Positions 1 to 7,663 of a stretch of 52,522 bases of DNA are shown one piece after another (the stretch's first letter is position 1; each line of letters begins with the position of its first letter). Under the pieces are notes generated by a model that worked only from the letters and a program-made list of their open reading frames with translations, searched no databases and was not told the origin of the DNA. The DNA comes from Actinoplanes oryzae (GTDB lineage Bacteria; Actinomycetota; Actinomycetes; Mycobacteriales; Micromonosporaceae): positions 1 through 52,522 of the forward strand of contig NZ_JAUQWH010000047.1 of assembly GCF_030757795.1 (NCBI RefSeq), read 5' to 3'. The position numbers and the translations under genes are program-made.

Positions 1-45
1 GGTTGGTTTGGCCCCAGGCCGTCCGCGTCACCCGCGTCCGTCTCC

Positions 46-111
46 CTGGCGGCTCGGAAAACATTACTCCCCCGAGCCGCCAGCGCCAAATCGGGGGGTA
101 CGAGACCCCCG
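46..111 (-). terminator. Two hairpins downstream of tyrS, candidate terminator
   Basis: A perfect 12-bp inverted repeat (arms 46-57 and 72-83, 14-nt loop) and a second 6-bp one (92-97 and 106-111) lie just past the leftward tyrS stop at 127-129. No T-tract follows on the minus strand, which is common for actinobacterial terminators. Termination is inferred from position and stem strength. The remainder of bases 1-126 shows nothing else recognisable, and the next gene to the left is outside the window. Confidence 0.5.
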
Positions 112-126
112 CCACACGTCCGGAAG

Positions 127-1383
127 CTAAACCCGCTCGACGCCGGCGAAGGTCCGCTTCCCCTTGCGCAGCACGAGGAACTGCCCGTGGAGCAGGGCGG
201 ACGAGGGCACCACGGCCTCGGCATCGGTTACGCGCTCGTTGTTCACGTACGCCCCGCCCTCCGAGATCGTCCGCCGCGCGTCCCCGTTGCTCTTCGCGAG
301 CCCCGTCTCCACGAGCAGGGCCGCGACCGTGGGCAGCTCCCCGCGTACGGGAGTCAGACCGGTCTCGGACAACGCTGCCCGCAGCGTCGCCGCGGAGAGG
401 GACGCGAGCTCTCCCCGCCCGAACAGCGCCTGGCTCGCCGCCACCGCCTGATCGGCCTCGGCGGAGCCGTGCACGAGCGCGGTGATCTCGTACGCCAGCT
501 CCTTCTGCGCGAGCCTCGCCTGCGGCCGCTCCGCGGTCTCCTTCTCCAGCGCCAGGATCTCCTCGCGCGACTTGAAGCTGAAGTAGCGCAGGTACTTGGC
601 CACGTCCGCGTCGTCGGCGTTGATCCAGAACTGGTAGAAGGCGTACGGCGAGGTCATCTCCGGGTCGAGCCAGGTCGCCCCGCCCGCGGTCTTGCCGAAC
701 TTGGTGCCGTCGGCCTTGAGGACCAGCGGGGTGGTGAACGCCTGCACGGGGCCGGCGCCGCGGCGGCGGACGAAGTCGACGCCCGCGGTGATGTTGCCCC
801 ATTGGTCGGACCCGCCGAACTGCAGCAGGCAGCCGTGCCGCTGGTGCAGCTCGTAGAAGTCGTTGGCCTGCAGCAGCTGGTAGCTGAACTCGGTGAAGCT
901 GATGCCGGTCTCGAGCCGGTTCTTCACCACGTCGCGGGCGATCATCTTGTTGACGGGGAAGTGCTTGCCGACATCCCGCAGGAAGTCGATCACCGACAGC
1001 GACGCGGTCCAGTCCAGGTTGTTGACCATGGTCGCGGCGTTGTCACCGTCGAAGGAGACGAACGGAGAAAGTTGCGAGCGGATGCGCGTCACCCAGCCGG
1101 CGGTGACCTCCGGCGCGTTGAGCACCCGCTCGGTCGAGCGCCCGCCCGGGTCGCCGATCTGCCCGGTCGCACCGCCGACGAGCAGCAGCGGCCTGTGCCC
1201 GGCGAGCTGGAGCCGGCGCGCGGTCACCACCTGCATGAGGTTGCCGACGTGCAGGGAGGCGGCGGTGGGGTCGAAGCCCACGTAGTACGTGACCGGGTCG
1301 CCGTCGAGCAGGGCTCGCAGCTCAGAGGGGTCGGTCGAGTCCTGGATCAGCCCGCGCCACAGCATGTCGTCAACAAGAGTCAC
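127..1383 (-). CDS. tyrS: Tyrosyl-tRNA synthetase
   Basis: Charges tRNA-Tyr with tyrosine in the cytoplasm; class I aminoacyl-tRNA synthetase. The 418-residue length fits bacterial TyrS. Visible are the class I HIGH-like signature HVGN near residue 46, the tyrosine-pocket region YYVGFDPTA just before it, a KFGKT motif corresponding to KMSKS near residue 230, and a C-terminal S4-type RNA-binding domain (roughly 350-418, with NGDARRTISEGGAYVNN). The start is a GTG at 1383; no alternative gives the full Rossmann N-terminus. It is divergent from the PPK2 gene with only 44 bases between the two starts, so the promoters must be very compact or overlap. Identification is secure. Confidence 0.97.
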   Translation of the reverse strand: MTLVDDMLWRGLIQDSTDPSELRALLDGDPVTYYVGFDPTAASLHVGNLMQVVTARRLQLAGHRPLLLVGGATGQIGDPGGRSTERVLNAPEVTAGWVTRIRSQLSPFVSFDGDNAATMVNNLDWTASLSVIDFLRDVGKHFPVNKMIARDVVKNRLETGISFTEFSYQLLQANDFYELHQRHGCLLQFGGSDQWGNITAGVDFVRRRGAGPVQAFTTPLVLKADGTKFGKTAGGATWLDPEMTSPYAFYQFWINADDADVAKYLRYFSFKSREEILALEKETAERPQARLAQKELAYEITALVHGSAEADQAVAASQALFGRGELASLSAATLRAALSETGLTPVRGELPTVAALLVETGLAKSNGDARRTISEGGAYVNNERVTDAEAVVPSSALLHGQFLVLRKGKRTFAGVERV

Positions 1384-1427
1384 CCACCGATTGTCCCGCA
1401 GCGCCGGAAGCGAATTAACGTGGCCCC

Positions 1428-2126
1428 ATGGCGAAGAAGAAGGCGCAACAGCAGCTCGAAGAGGCCCAGCAACGGCTGCTCAGGCTGCGGCTGGAGCTCG
1501 GCGGTCAGATCGGCGCCAAGAAGATCGGGCCGCCGCTGTGCGTCGTCTTCGAGGGCTGGGACGCGTCCGGCAAGGGCGGCGCGATCAAGCGGCTGACGGC
1601 CCCGATCGACCCCCGGCACGTCCGGGTGTCACAGTTCGCCGCCCCCACGTACGACGAGAAGCGCCACCATTTCCTCTGGCGCTTCTGGCCCAAGCTGCCC
1701 GGCTGGGGTGGCATGGCGGTGTTCGACCGCTCCTGGTACGGCCGGGTGCTGGTCGAGCGGGTCGAGGGCTTCGCCACCAAGGAGCAGTGGAGGCGGGCGT
1801 ACGACGAGATCGTCGAGTTCGAGCGCACGCTCACCGCCGAGGGCATGATCATGGTCAAGTTCTGGCTCGACGTGTCGCCGGAGGAGCAGCTGCGCCGGTT
1901 CGAGGACCGGGCGAACGATCCGCTGCGCGCGTGGAAGCTCACGGACGAGGACTGGCGCAACCGCGACAAGCGCCCGGCGTACGAGAAGGCGGTCAAGGAA
2001 ATGCTCGAGCGCACGGATCACAAGAACGCGCCGTGGCACGTGATCCCCGGCGACGACAAACACCATGCGCGGCTCGCCGTCGTCGAGACGGTGTGCGAGG
2101 CGATCGAGCAGCGTCAGGGGGTGTAG
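1428..2126 (+). CDS. ppk2: Polyphosphate kinase 2 family protein
   Basis: PPK2 enzymes transfer phosphate between polyphosphate and nucleotides. The 232-residue protein has the Walker A-like GWDASGKGG (43-51) and the DRSWYGR Walker B/lid motif near residue 103, in the usual PPK2 spacing, with a helical, charged N-terminus. It is a single-domain enzyme; class (NDP- or NMP-phosphorylating) cannot be decided by eye. ATG at 1428, with no strong Shine-Dalgarno sequence. Its 3' end overlaps the convergent adenylate kinase gene by 13 bp. An adenine-nucleotide enzyme immediately downstream makes a shared role in nucleotide energy balance plausible, but the genes are convergent, not co-transcribed. 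Confidence 0.93.
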   Translation: MAKKKAQQQLEEAQQRLLRLRLELGGQIGAKKIGPPLCVVFEGWDASGKGGAIKRLTAPIDPRHVRVSQFAAPTYDEKRHHFLWRFWPKLPGWGGMAVFDRSWYGRVLVERVEGFATKEQWRRAYDEIVEFERTLTAEGMIMVKFWLDVSPEEQLRRFEDRANDPLRAWKLTDEDWRNRDKRPAYEKAVKEMLERTDHKNAPWHVIPGDDKHHARLAVVETVCEAIEQRQGV

Positions 2127-2761
2127 GCGGGCAGGTCCAGCGTCTTGCGGATGGCCTGCTGCACGTCGTCCTGCGCCGGCCGGGCGTCGATGTCGTGGAC
2201 GACCTCCTTGCGGCGGAAGATGTCCAGGACCGGCTTGGTCTTCTCGTGGTAGTCCCGGAGCCGCGCGGCCAGCGCCTCGGGGGTGTCGTCGTCCCGGACG
2301 ATCAGCTCGGTGCCGCAGATGTCGCAGCGGCCCTCCTGCTCGGGCCGGTCGGCGATGAGGTTGTAGTCCATGCCGCAGCCGGGGCACAGCCGGCGGCTCA
2401 GGACGCGGCGGCGCACCTCGGCGTCGGGCAGCTCAAGGTGGATCACGGCGTCGATGTCGTAGCTCTCCATGAAGAACTCGGCCTGCCGCCCGTTGCGCGG
2501 GAAGCCGTCGATGATGAAGCCGAAGTTCCAGTCGTGCTGGTCGAGGCGGTCGCGCACGACGGACTCGACGAGGTCGTCGCCGACCAGCTCGCCGGCGTTC
2601 ATCGTGCGGCGGACCTGGGCGCCGAGCTTGGTGTGCTGCTGCACGTGCCAGCGGAAGATGTCGCCGACGCTGATGTGCACGAGGTCGAGGTCCTTGGCGA
2701 GCAGCTCGCTCTGGGTGCCCTTGCCGCTGCCCTGCACGCCCATGATGACGTATTTGCGCAT
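2114..2761 (-). CDS. Adenylate kinase with zinc-type LID (probably an additional copy)
   Basis: Interconverts ATP + AMP and 2 ADP. The 215-residue protein begins with the P-loop GVQGSGKGT (8-16), carries DGFPRN (85-90) of the NMP-kinase fold, and has four cysteines at about 126, 129, 146 and 149 (CPGC...CDIC) in the LID, the arrangement that binds structural zinc. The open frame extends upstream to 3031, but the ATG at 2761 is preceded by a strong AGGAGG and is the true start. It lies 13 bases after the stop of the upstream unknown gene, so the two are probably co-transcribed. The usual adk sits in the ribosomal-protein cluster near secY; this context differs, so I infer an extra adenylate kinase or related nucleotide kinase. 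Confidence 0.9.
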   Translation of the reverse strand: MRKYVIMGVQGSGKGTQSELLAKDLDLVHISVGDIFRWHVQQHTKLGAQVRRTMNAGELVGDDLVESVVRDRLDQHDWNFGFIIDGFPRNGRQAEFFMESYDIDAVIHLELPDAEVRRRVLSRRLCPGCGMDYNLIADRPEQEGRCDICGTELIVRDDDTPEALAARLRDYHEKTKPVLDIFRRKEVVHDIDARPAQDDVQQAIRKTLDLPAYTP

Positions 2762-2774
2762 GATCTCCGCCCTC

Positions 2775-3365
2775 CTAGAGCACTGCCCCGACCCGCAGCC
2801 GGCCGGGCGCGGGCGCGCCGAGCCGCGACGGGTCGATGCTCCACGCGCCGGCCACGCGGAGCACGTCCTGCTCGGACACCAGGATCGTGGTCTCCTCCGC
2901 CACCAGGGCGGCGAGCTCCTCCTCCAAAGTGACCGGCTCGGCCGCCAGGTAAACGGGAGGCAGGCCCAACTCGAGCTCGACCGGAGTCGGGTCGCCGAAC
3001 CACGTGGTGACGTCGCCTGTCTGGCCCACATACCCGAAAGCGCGGATCAGCTCCCCCTTCTCCGCGCGCTGCCAGCGGTGGATCTCGGTGACCCGGTGGG
3101 TGGCGAACTGCTGCACCTCGGTCCCCAGCCGCCCGGAGAGATCGACCACGTCGGCCGGGTGGTTGAGCAGCCGCCGCCCGACCGCGAGGGTCCAGCCGTC
3201 GAGGGCGGGCGTGACCGCGATCCGGTCGTCGGTCAGGTGGGCCACGTCGAGCCCGTCGCGCCACGGCACCTCGCCGAGGTCCCGCAGCCCGAGGGCGTCC
3301 ACCAGCGCCTGCTGATCGACGCCCCGGACCGCCAGCCATGCCTGTTTTGCACCGAAACCCACCAT
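2775..3365 (-). CDS. Hypothetical protein upstream of adenylate kinase
   Basis: 196 residues; I do not recognise the family. From the ATG at 3365 the protein starts MVGFGAKQAW and reads as a soluble alpha/beta protein with no signal peptide or membrane segment. Third-position GC and codon choice look genuinely coding, and only this frame does so. The open frame continues upstream to 3710, but that part is the shadow of the PemK-like gene. A GTG a few codons upstream is an alternative start; neither has a good Shine-Dalgarno sequence. It sits 38 bases after the PemK-like stop and 13 bases before adk in the same direction, so it belongs to that leftward cluster. Confidence 0.8.
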   Translation of the reverse strand: MVGFGAKQAWLAVRGVDQQALVDALGLRDLGEVPWRDGLDVAHLTDDRIAVTPALDGWTLAVGRRLLNHPADVVDLSGRLGTEVQQFATHRVTEIHRWQRAEKGELIRAFGYVGQTGDVTTWFGDPTPVELELGLPPVYLAAEPVTLEEELAALVAEETTILVSEQDVLRVAGAWSIDPSRLGAPAPGRLRVGAVL

Positions 3366-3403
3366 TGCCGTCACGGTAGACGTCAACTCGCCCGCGGGCC
3401 GCG

Positions 3404-3892
3404 TTATGCCCAGTTGTAGTTGCGCCGCAGGATCGCCGCCACCCGGTCGAAGCGGGCCCGGTCCAGCACGGCGCCCTCGCGGCGGATGCCGTCCTCGTCG
3501 ACCTCGAGCACCCGGTCGAGCCGCACCCAGCTGGGCCGCTCCTCGCGGTCCCAGGCCCCGGGGCCGAGCGCGAGCCAGTTGCGCTGGCCGTCCCGGTCGC
3601 TCTGGGAGGACAGCATCAGGCCCAGGAGGGTACGCGCGTCGCGCCCCACCACGAGGACGGGACGGTCCTTGCCCTGGTGCGGGTCGTCCTCGTACTTGAC
3701 CCAGGTCCACACGACCTCGCCCGGGTCGGCGTCGCCGTCGAGGTGCGGGGCGTACTCGACCTGGCGGCCGCGCTGCCCGGTGGGCACGTGCCGCGCCGGG
3801 CGCCGCGCCGCCGTGCCGGCCGGAGGCTCGGGAGCGCGCCGGGGTGCCACCCGCTGCGCGACGCCGGTGATGGTTCGCAGAAGTCTGTTCAC
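3404..3892 (-). CDS. PemK/MazF-like toxin-family protein
   Basis: About 162 residues. After a basic, low-complexity N-terminal stretch (residues 1-45) comes a PemK/MazF-type fold: the beta strand GEVVWTWVKYEDDPHQGKDRPVLVVGRD is typical of the N-terminal beta hairpin (G-x-[IV]-x-[WY] followed by K-x-RPVLV), and WVRLDRVLEVD resembles the later core. MazF-family proteins are ribosome-independent mRNA interferases. No antitoxin-like small gene directly precedes it; the 398-residue gene upstream is far too long for a MazE. Start is GTG 3892 or GTG 3901, both without strong Shine-Dalgarno. Many actinobacterial homologues are solitary, so toxicity is an inference, the fold assignment reasonably firm. 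Confidence 0.8.
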   Translation of the reverse strand: MNRLLRTITGVAQRVAPRRAPEPPAGTAARRPARHVPTGQRGRQVEYAPHLDGDADPGEVVWTWVKYEDDPHQGKDRPVLVVGRDARTLLGLMLSSQSDRDGQRNWLALGPGAWDREERPSWVRLDRVLEVDEDGIRREGAVLDRARFDRVAAILRRNYNWA

Positions 3893-3909
3893 ATCGCGCA
3901 CTGTAGCGA

Positions 3910-5106
3910 TCAGCCGTCGGCGGGCCGGTAGGCGATCTCCGGGTCGAGCAGCGCCGCCCACTCCGGCTGCCACGGCGCCGCCCGCGCCTCGACTTCCTTG
4001 CGCAGGTTGGCGCGCCACGGGCCGAAGGTGTCGTCGTCCGGCCACCACGGCGGCCAGGAGTCGTAGCGGCGCTCGACGGTCACCTCCGTGGCGGTGGTGG
4101 TGACGCGGAGGAAGAGCCATCGGCCGTACGCGTCGTCGGCCTCGGCCGCGCGCAGCCGCCGGACGAGATCGCTGAGCTCGTGGAACATGCCGAAGCGGCC
4201 CTCCGCGGGGCGCTCGGCGGGCGGCGGGTCCCCGACCTGGGCCTCCAGGCTGCTGTCGTCGGCGTAGACGCTGACCTGGCACCGGCCGTCGCCGGCGGGG
4301 GCGCGGCCGCGCAGCCAGGTGGCCAGGGCACCGAGCTCGCCGGTGCCGACCGGAACGGGCCGGTCGCGCTCGGGCTCGCGGTGCATGGCCGCCCAGATGA
4401 GCCGGTCGTGGTCGGCGTCGCTGAGCTTGCGGACCCGGCGGCGCTCCGGGGGCCGGCCGGGCGGGCGGGCCGGCGGCTCGACGTCGCCGAGCAGCCCGGC
4501 GCGGGTGGCCACGGCGAGGCCGACGCGGATGTCGGGCACCTGGGTGGTGAGCCTGCCGAGCAGCGCGTGCAGGGCCGGCGAGCCGAACCCGGCCAGCAGC
4601 CGGGCGGCGGCCGCGGCGACGTCGGCGCGCTCGGCCGGGGTGTCGACGTCGTGCTCGCCCCACTCGAAGACGAACTCGGCGAGCTCCCGGCACGCGTCGT
4701 CCTCGCCGAGGACCGGGCCGGCCGTCGTGCCCAGGCCGTCGCGCAGCTCGTACGGGACGCGGCGCCAGCCCCCGGCGTCGTACCAGTAGGCGTAGCCCAG
4801 CTCGTCGCGCCCGGCGGGACCGGTGAGCTCGTCCCACGGCAGCCACTCCGGGGCGCCCGCGAGCAGGTCGAGGGGCGGCTCGGCGTCGACGGTCGCGCTG
4901 TACTCGTGGTCGTAGCCGTAGAGCACCGCCCGGCCGCCCTCGACCAGCGTGAGGTGCGCCCAGTTGCCGCCGCCGTCGTCGTGGTGGGCGCCGGCGACGG
5001 TGATCGACCAGGTGTCCTCGTGGCCGAGGGCGCTCAGGGCGGCGGCCAGGGTGGCCCACCGTCGCCACAGGTCGGCGGGGGTGCCGAGGTCGGCGGGATC
5101 GCTCAC
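3910..5106 (-). CDS. Hypothetical protein, 398 residues
   Basis: I do not recognise the whole protein. It looks soluble, acidic and tryptophan-rich, in two parts: an N-terminal region (about 1-140) with many aromatic residues and a C-terminal region (about 225-398) ending in alternating strands such as FLRVTTTATEVTVERRYDSW, which is reminiscent of YezG/DUF600-type immunity proteins; this resemblance is by eye only. A proline/arginine linker (about 205-225) separates the parts. GTG start at 5106, 9 bases after the DUF397 stop; 17 bases before the PemK-like start. Position suggests membership in the HTH-DUF397 transcript. If the immunity-like fold is right, it might counter the neighbouring PemK-like protein. 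Confidence 0.8.
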   Translation of the reverse strand: MSDPADLGTPADLWRRWATLAAALSALGHEDTWSITVAGAHHDDGGGNWAHLTLVEGGRAVLYGYDHEYSATVDAEPPLDLLAGAPEWLPWDELTGPAGRDELGYAYWYDAGGWRRVPYELRDGLGTTAGPVLGEDDACRELAEFVFEWGEHDVDTPAERADVAAAAARLLAGFGSPALHALLGRLTTQVPDIRVGLAVATRAGLLGDVEPPARPPGRPPERRRVRKLSDADHDRLIWAAMHREPERDRPVPVGTGELGALATWLRGRAPAGDGRCQVSVYADDSSLEAQVGDPPPAERPAEGRFGMFHELSDLVRRLRAAEADDAYGRWLFLRVTTTATEVTVERRYDSWPPWWPDDDTFGPWRANLRKEVEARAAPWQPEWAALLDPEIAYRPADG

Positions 5107-5115
5107 CCCGCCAGG

Positions 5116-5307
5116 CTATTGGGCCTTGAGGCCCGCGACGAAGGCACGCCACGCCGTTTTCGGGAAGACGAGCGCCGGGCCGTCGGGGTCCTTGCTGTCG
5201 CGTACGGCCACGACGTCCACCAGATTGTCGGCGACCTCCACGCAGTCGCCCCCGTTGCTGCCGCTGCGCGTGCTCTTGTGCCAGCGCGCACCGCTGAGGT
5301 CAGGCAT
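5116..5307 (-). CDS. DUF397 domain protein
   Basis: 63 residues comprising a single DUF397 domain: W-x-KS-x-RS-x-SNGGDCVEVA near the N-terminus, the VRDSKDPDGPALVF core and a C-terminal WRAFVAGLK helix are diagnostic. In actinomycetes such proteins are encoded beside Scr1-type HTH regulators and are thought to act as their partners, in an antitoxin-like or regulatory way. The ATG at 5307 overlaps the end of the HTH gene by 8 bases, so translation is coupled. Identification of the domain is secure; molecular function is not established from sequence. Confidence 0.95.
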   Translation of the reverse strand: MPDLSGARWHKSTRSGSNGGDCVEVADNLVDVVAVRDSKDPDGPALVFPKTAWRAFVAGLKAQ

Positions 5308-6178
5308 CGCTCTCCTTGATGATCGTGCCGATGAGATCCTCGGAGGCGCGCCGGCCGAGCGCGACTTGTTCCAGCTCAGCCCACACGCCGCTGTAAGTCT
5401 CCACTTCGCGGGGCTTGTCCAGGTAGAGGGCGCCGGTCAGATTCTCGCAATAGATGGTCGTCGGTTCCGGGGCGGCGGCGCCGACGGTCGGGAAATCGAG
5501 AATGGTGAACGAACCGGCGCTTGACGCGGTGTGCGGTCCGGCCTCGAAGGGGATGACCCTCACGCTCACGCCCGGGCGCTGGCAGATGTTGACGAGATGG
5601 GCGAGCTGCTTCTGCATGCCCAGCGTGTCGGCGATCGTGCGGCGCAGCACGCCCTCGTCGACGAGCACGTCCAGGCGCGGGGGCGGCGGGCTGGCCCGGC
5701 GCAGCAGCTCCTGCCGTTCCAGGCGGACGGCGACGGCGTTGCGCACCCCGGCGTCGTCGAGGTCGGCGCGCTGGCGGAAGACCCATTCGGCGTACTCGGG
5801 GTTCTGCAGCAGGCCCGGGATGACGCTCGGGGCGTAGTGGCGCAGCCGCTCGGCGGCGGTCTCCATGCCGACGTAGAGCTCGAACCAGCCGGGGACGACG
5901 TCGCCGTAGGCGTGCCACCAGCCCTTGGCCTTGGACTCGCGGGCGAGGCCGACGAGCACCTCGGTGATCTGGGCGCCGGCGCCGTAGAAGGAGCACATGG
6001 CGAGCACGTCGTGCTTGCGCAGCGCCACCTCGCCGTTCTCGATCCGGTACATCCGGGCGCGGGAGAACTCGAGCTCCTCCGCCGCGGCCATGAGGGAGAT
6101 GCCGGCCCGCTCACGCAGCTGCTTCATGAGCCGCCCGGCCTGCCGCCTCGGGACCGTGGAGCCCGTTTCGACGCCCAC
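5300..6178 (-). CDS. Scr1-type XRE helix-turn-helix regulator (DUF5753)
   Basis: 292-residue regulator with an N-terminal XRE helix-turn-helix (about 8-65: LRERAGISLMAAAEELEFS followed by RMYRIENGEVALRKHDV) and a large C-terminal DUF5753 domain (about 100-285; YAPSVIPGLLQNPEYA, then LVDEGVLRR and the SFTILDFP strand). Such proteins pair with DUF397 proteins and act in development and secondary metabolism regulation in streptomycetes. An ATG frame exists from 6262, but the GTG at 6178 preceded by GGAGG gives the normal family N-terminus. It is divergent from the 80-residue WDCLVC protein; the 160-base gap probably holds its operator. Confidence 0.92.
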   Translation of the reverse strand: MGVETGSTVPRRQAGRLMKQLRERAGISLMAAAEELEFSRARMYRIENGEVALRKHDVLAMCSFYGAGAQITEVLVGLARESKAKGWWHAYGDVVPGWFELYVGMETAAERLRHYAPSVIPGLLQNPEYAEWVFRQRADLDDAGVRNAVAVRLERQELLRRASPPPPRLDVLVDEGVLRRTIADTLGMQKQLAHLVNICQRPGVSVRVIPFEAGPHTASSAGSFTILDFPTVGAAAPEPTTIYCENLTGALYLDKPREVETYSGVWAELEQVALGRRASEDLIGTIIKESDA

Positions 6179-6338
6179 TCCGACCTCCAGTGTCAGAAAG
6201 TTTGCAGTTGTCCCGAACGAGACGGCGAGAATCCCGATCCAGGAAATCTCGTACTGGTGCATTGATGGTGGAGAGTATGTGACGCACGCTCCTCTGTGTA
6301 GCCCCCAAGTCGCCGTAAGTGATCTTCAGAGGAGAACC
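6179..6338. promoter_or_regulatory. Divergent control region between HTH regulator and 80-residue protein
   Basis: This 160-base gap separates two divergent starts and is less GC-rich than its surroundings. It must contain both promoters and, by analogy with Scr1-type loci, probably an autoregulatory operator. I could not identify convincing -35/-10 hexamers or a clear palindrome. An AGAGGAG sequence at about 6328-6334 is the ribosome binding site of the rightward gene. Confidence 0.45.
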
Positions 6339-6581
6339 ATGCCGGGCAGTTCCTCCACCGAGCACCTGCCGGCCCGGCCGTCCTGGGACTGCCTGGTCTG
6401 CGAGCGCCCCTGGCCGTGCGCCAACGCGAAAGCCGACCTCGCGGCCCAGTACGACCACTTCCCCGCCGGGCTCGCCATCTACATGGCCTCGGTGATGTAC
6501 GACGCCGTCGCCGACCTCACCGCGCGCGGCGAACCCACCCCCGCCGACCTCTACGACCGCTTCCTCTCCTGGGTCTCTTAG
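6339..6581 (+). CDS. Small conserved Cys/Trp motif protein
   Basis: 80 residues. The segment RPSWDCLVCERPWPCANAK (about 11-29) is a conserved pattern in small actinomycete proteins frequently encoded next to Scr1-type HTH/DUF397 genes; its function is unknown to me. The cysteine pairs could bind metal. The C-terminal half is a hydrophilic helix ending in YDRFLSWVS. ATG at 6339 has an AGAGGAG five bases upstream. Divergent from the HTH gene, so probably under its control. Confidence 0.8.
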   Translation: MPGSSSTEHLPARPSWDCLVCERPWPCANAKADLAAQYDHFPAGLAIYMASVMYDAVADLTARGEPTPADLYDRFLSWVS

Positions 6582-6673
6582 TTCTTCGTGTGTCGATCCT
6601 TTAGCCCTCCTTAGGAACGTCCGCCCCGCCGCCCCGGCCGGTCATAGTGCATGTCGCAACGCTGTCCGAGTCT

Positions 6674-7501
6674 GTGAGTGCCGAGGTGACCAGTTCCGTG
6701 TCGATGTCCGCTGCCCGACGTTTCCGGTACACGCTGGCGGCGGGAGCCACCGCCGTGGTGATCGGGGCCGGCTTCACGGTCATCGGCGTGGCCCGCTCCG
6801 GCGACACCGTTCCGGACAACGCCGCCGCGAACGCGCCCCTGACCACCCAGGCCCCCGTCGACCTGGGCGGCACCCCGGACGCGGATCTGCTGCTCGACGA
6901 GGAGGCCGCCTCCCTGCCGCCCTCGGTGCCGCCGTCGGCCTCCCCCAGTCCGTCCAAGACGGCCAGCCCCAAGGCGAGCCCGTCGACGCGCAAGGCCAGC
7001 CCCAAGGCTTCGTCGAAGCCGGCCGAGACCGCCAAGGCGAAGAAGACGAAGGCGGCCTCGACCTCGGCGCCGTCCACGAGCGGCTCGGTCCTCGACCAGG
7101 TGCTCGCCCACATCAACGCCGCCCGCGAGGACGAGGGCCTCGACGCCCTGACCCTGGACAGCGACCTGTCGAAGGCCGCGGCGATCCACAACCAGCTGAT
7201 GATCGACGGCTGCGGGCTGAGCCACCAGTGCTCCGGCGAGGGCGGCATCGGCGACCGCTTCAGCGCCCAGGGCGTCAAGTGGAGCTCGGCCGGCGAGAAC
7301 ATCGGCTACGGCAGCGCCGGCTCCAGCGACTCCGCCAAGGTGGGCGCGGCCAACGGCCTGACCGACAGCATGCTCGCCGAGACACCGCCCAACGACGGCC
7401 ACCGCAAGAACCTGCTCAGCAAGGACTTCGAGCGCATCGGCCTCAGCGTGGTCCGCGACAGCAAGGGCATGGTGTGGATGACCCAGGACTTCGTCGGATG
7501 A
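6674..7501 (+). CDS. Secreted CAP-domain (SCP/PR1-like) protein
   Basis: About 275 residues. An N-terminal hydrophobic segment (RFRYTLAAGATAVVIGAGF) is a signal peptide or membrane anchor; next come a Ser/Pro/Lys-rich, probably extended wall-spanning linker (about 80-140) and a C-terminal CAP domain of 140 residues. The CAP hallmarks are visible: AINxx helix, SAGENIGYG, and GHRKNLLSKDFERIGLSVV. Bacterial CAP proteins are extracellular; their substrates are mostly unknown. Start is uncertain: GTG 6647, GTG 6674 and ATG 6704 are all in frame and none has a strong Shine-Dalgarno sequence; the signal segment is retained in each. Its stop overlaps a tiny downstream reading frame (ATGA). Confidence 0.88.
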   Translation: MSAEVTSSVSMSAARRFRYTLAAGATAVVIGAGFTVIGVARSGDTVPDNAAANAPLTTQAPVDLGGTPDADLLLDEEAASLPPSVPPSASPSPSKTASPKASPSTRKASPKASSKPAETAKAKKTKAASTSAPSTSGSVLDQVLAHINAAREDEGLDALTLDSDLSKAAAIHNQLMIDGCGLSHQCSGEGGIGDRFSAQGVKWSSAGENIGYGSAGSSDSAKVGAANGLTDSMLAETPPNDGHRKNLLSKDFERIGLSVVRDSKGMVWMTQDFVG

Positions 7502-7641
7502 TGCGGCCCGACCACTTCCGCCGGCGCCGCCGCCCGCTCGAGTTCGGGCCGACGCGGCCGTTCGGACCACAGCGCCCCGCCGCGACGATCGTGCCGGGCA
7601 AGCGCCGCCGCCCGGGCGGACCGCGCCGCCCCGCCAACTGA
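7498..7641 (+). CDS. Small basic Pro/Arg-rich peptide, translationally coupled
   Basis: A 47-residue frame starts at an ATG overlapping the CAP gene stop (ATGA at 7498-7501). It is dominated by Arg and Pro (PDHFRRRRRPLEFGPTRPFG). The fourfold GC-rich composition makes a random open frame possible, but the exact ATGA junction and clean stop 22 bases before the next gene argue for translation. Function unknown; it could bind nucleic acid or be a spacer frame without function. Confidence 0.45.
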   Translation: MMRPDHFRRRRRPLEFGPTRPFGPQRPAATIVPGKRRRPGGPRRPAN

Positions 7642-7663
7642 GGGGCCGGGCAGACTGGTCGGC

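Noticed and set aside
1..126. rRNA or tRNA end at the left edge
   Set aside because: No cloverleaf, CCA end or 5S/23S-like sequence can be recognised; only hairpins following tyrS.
3404..5152. A 582-residue fusion ending in the PemK-like domain
   Set aside because: The upstream part is a frame-shadow of the 398-residue gene; GTG starts at 3892 or 3901 separate the PemK-like protein.
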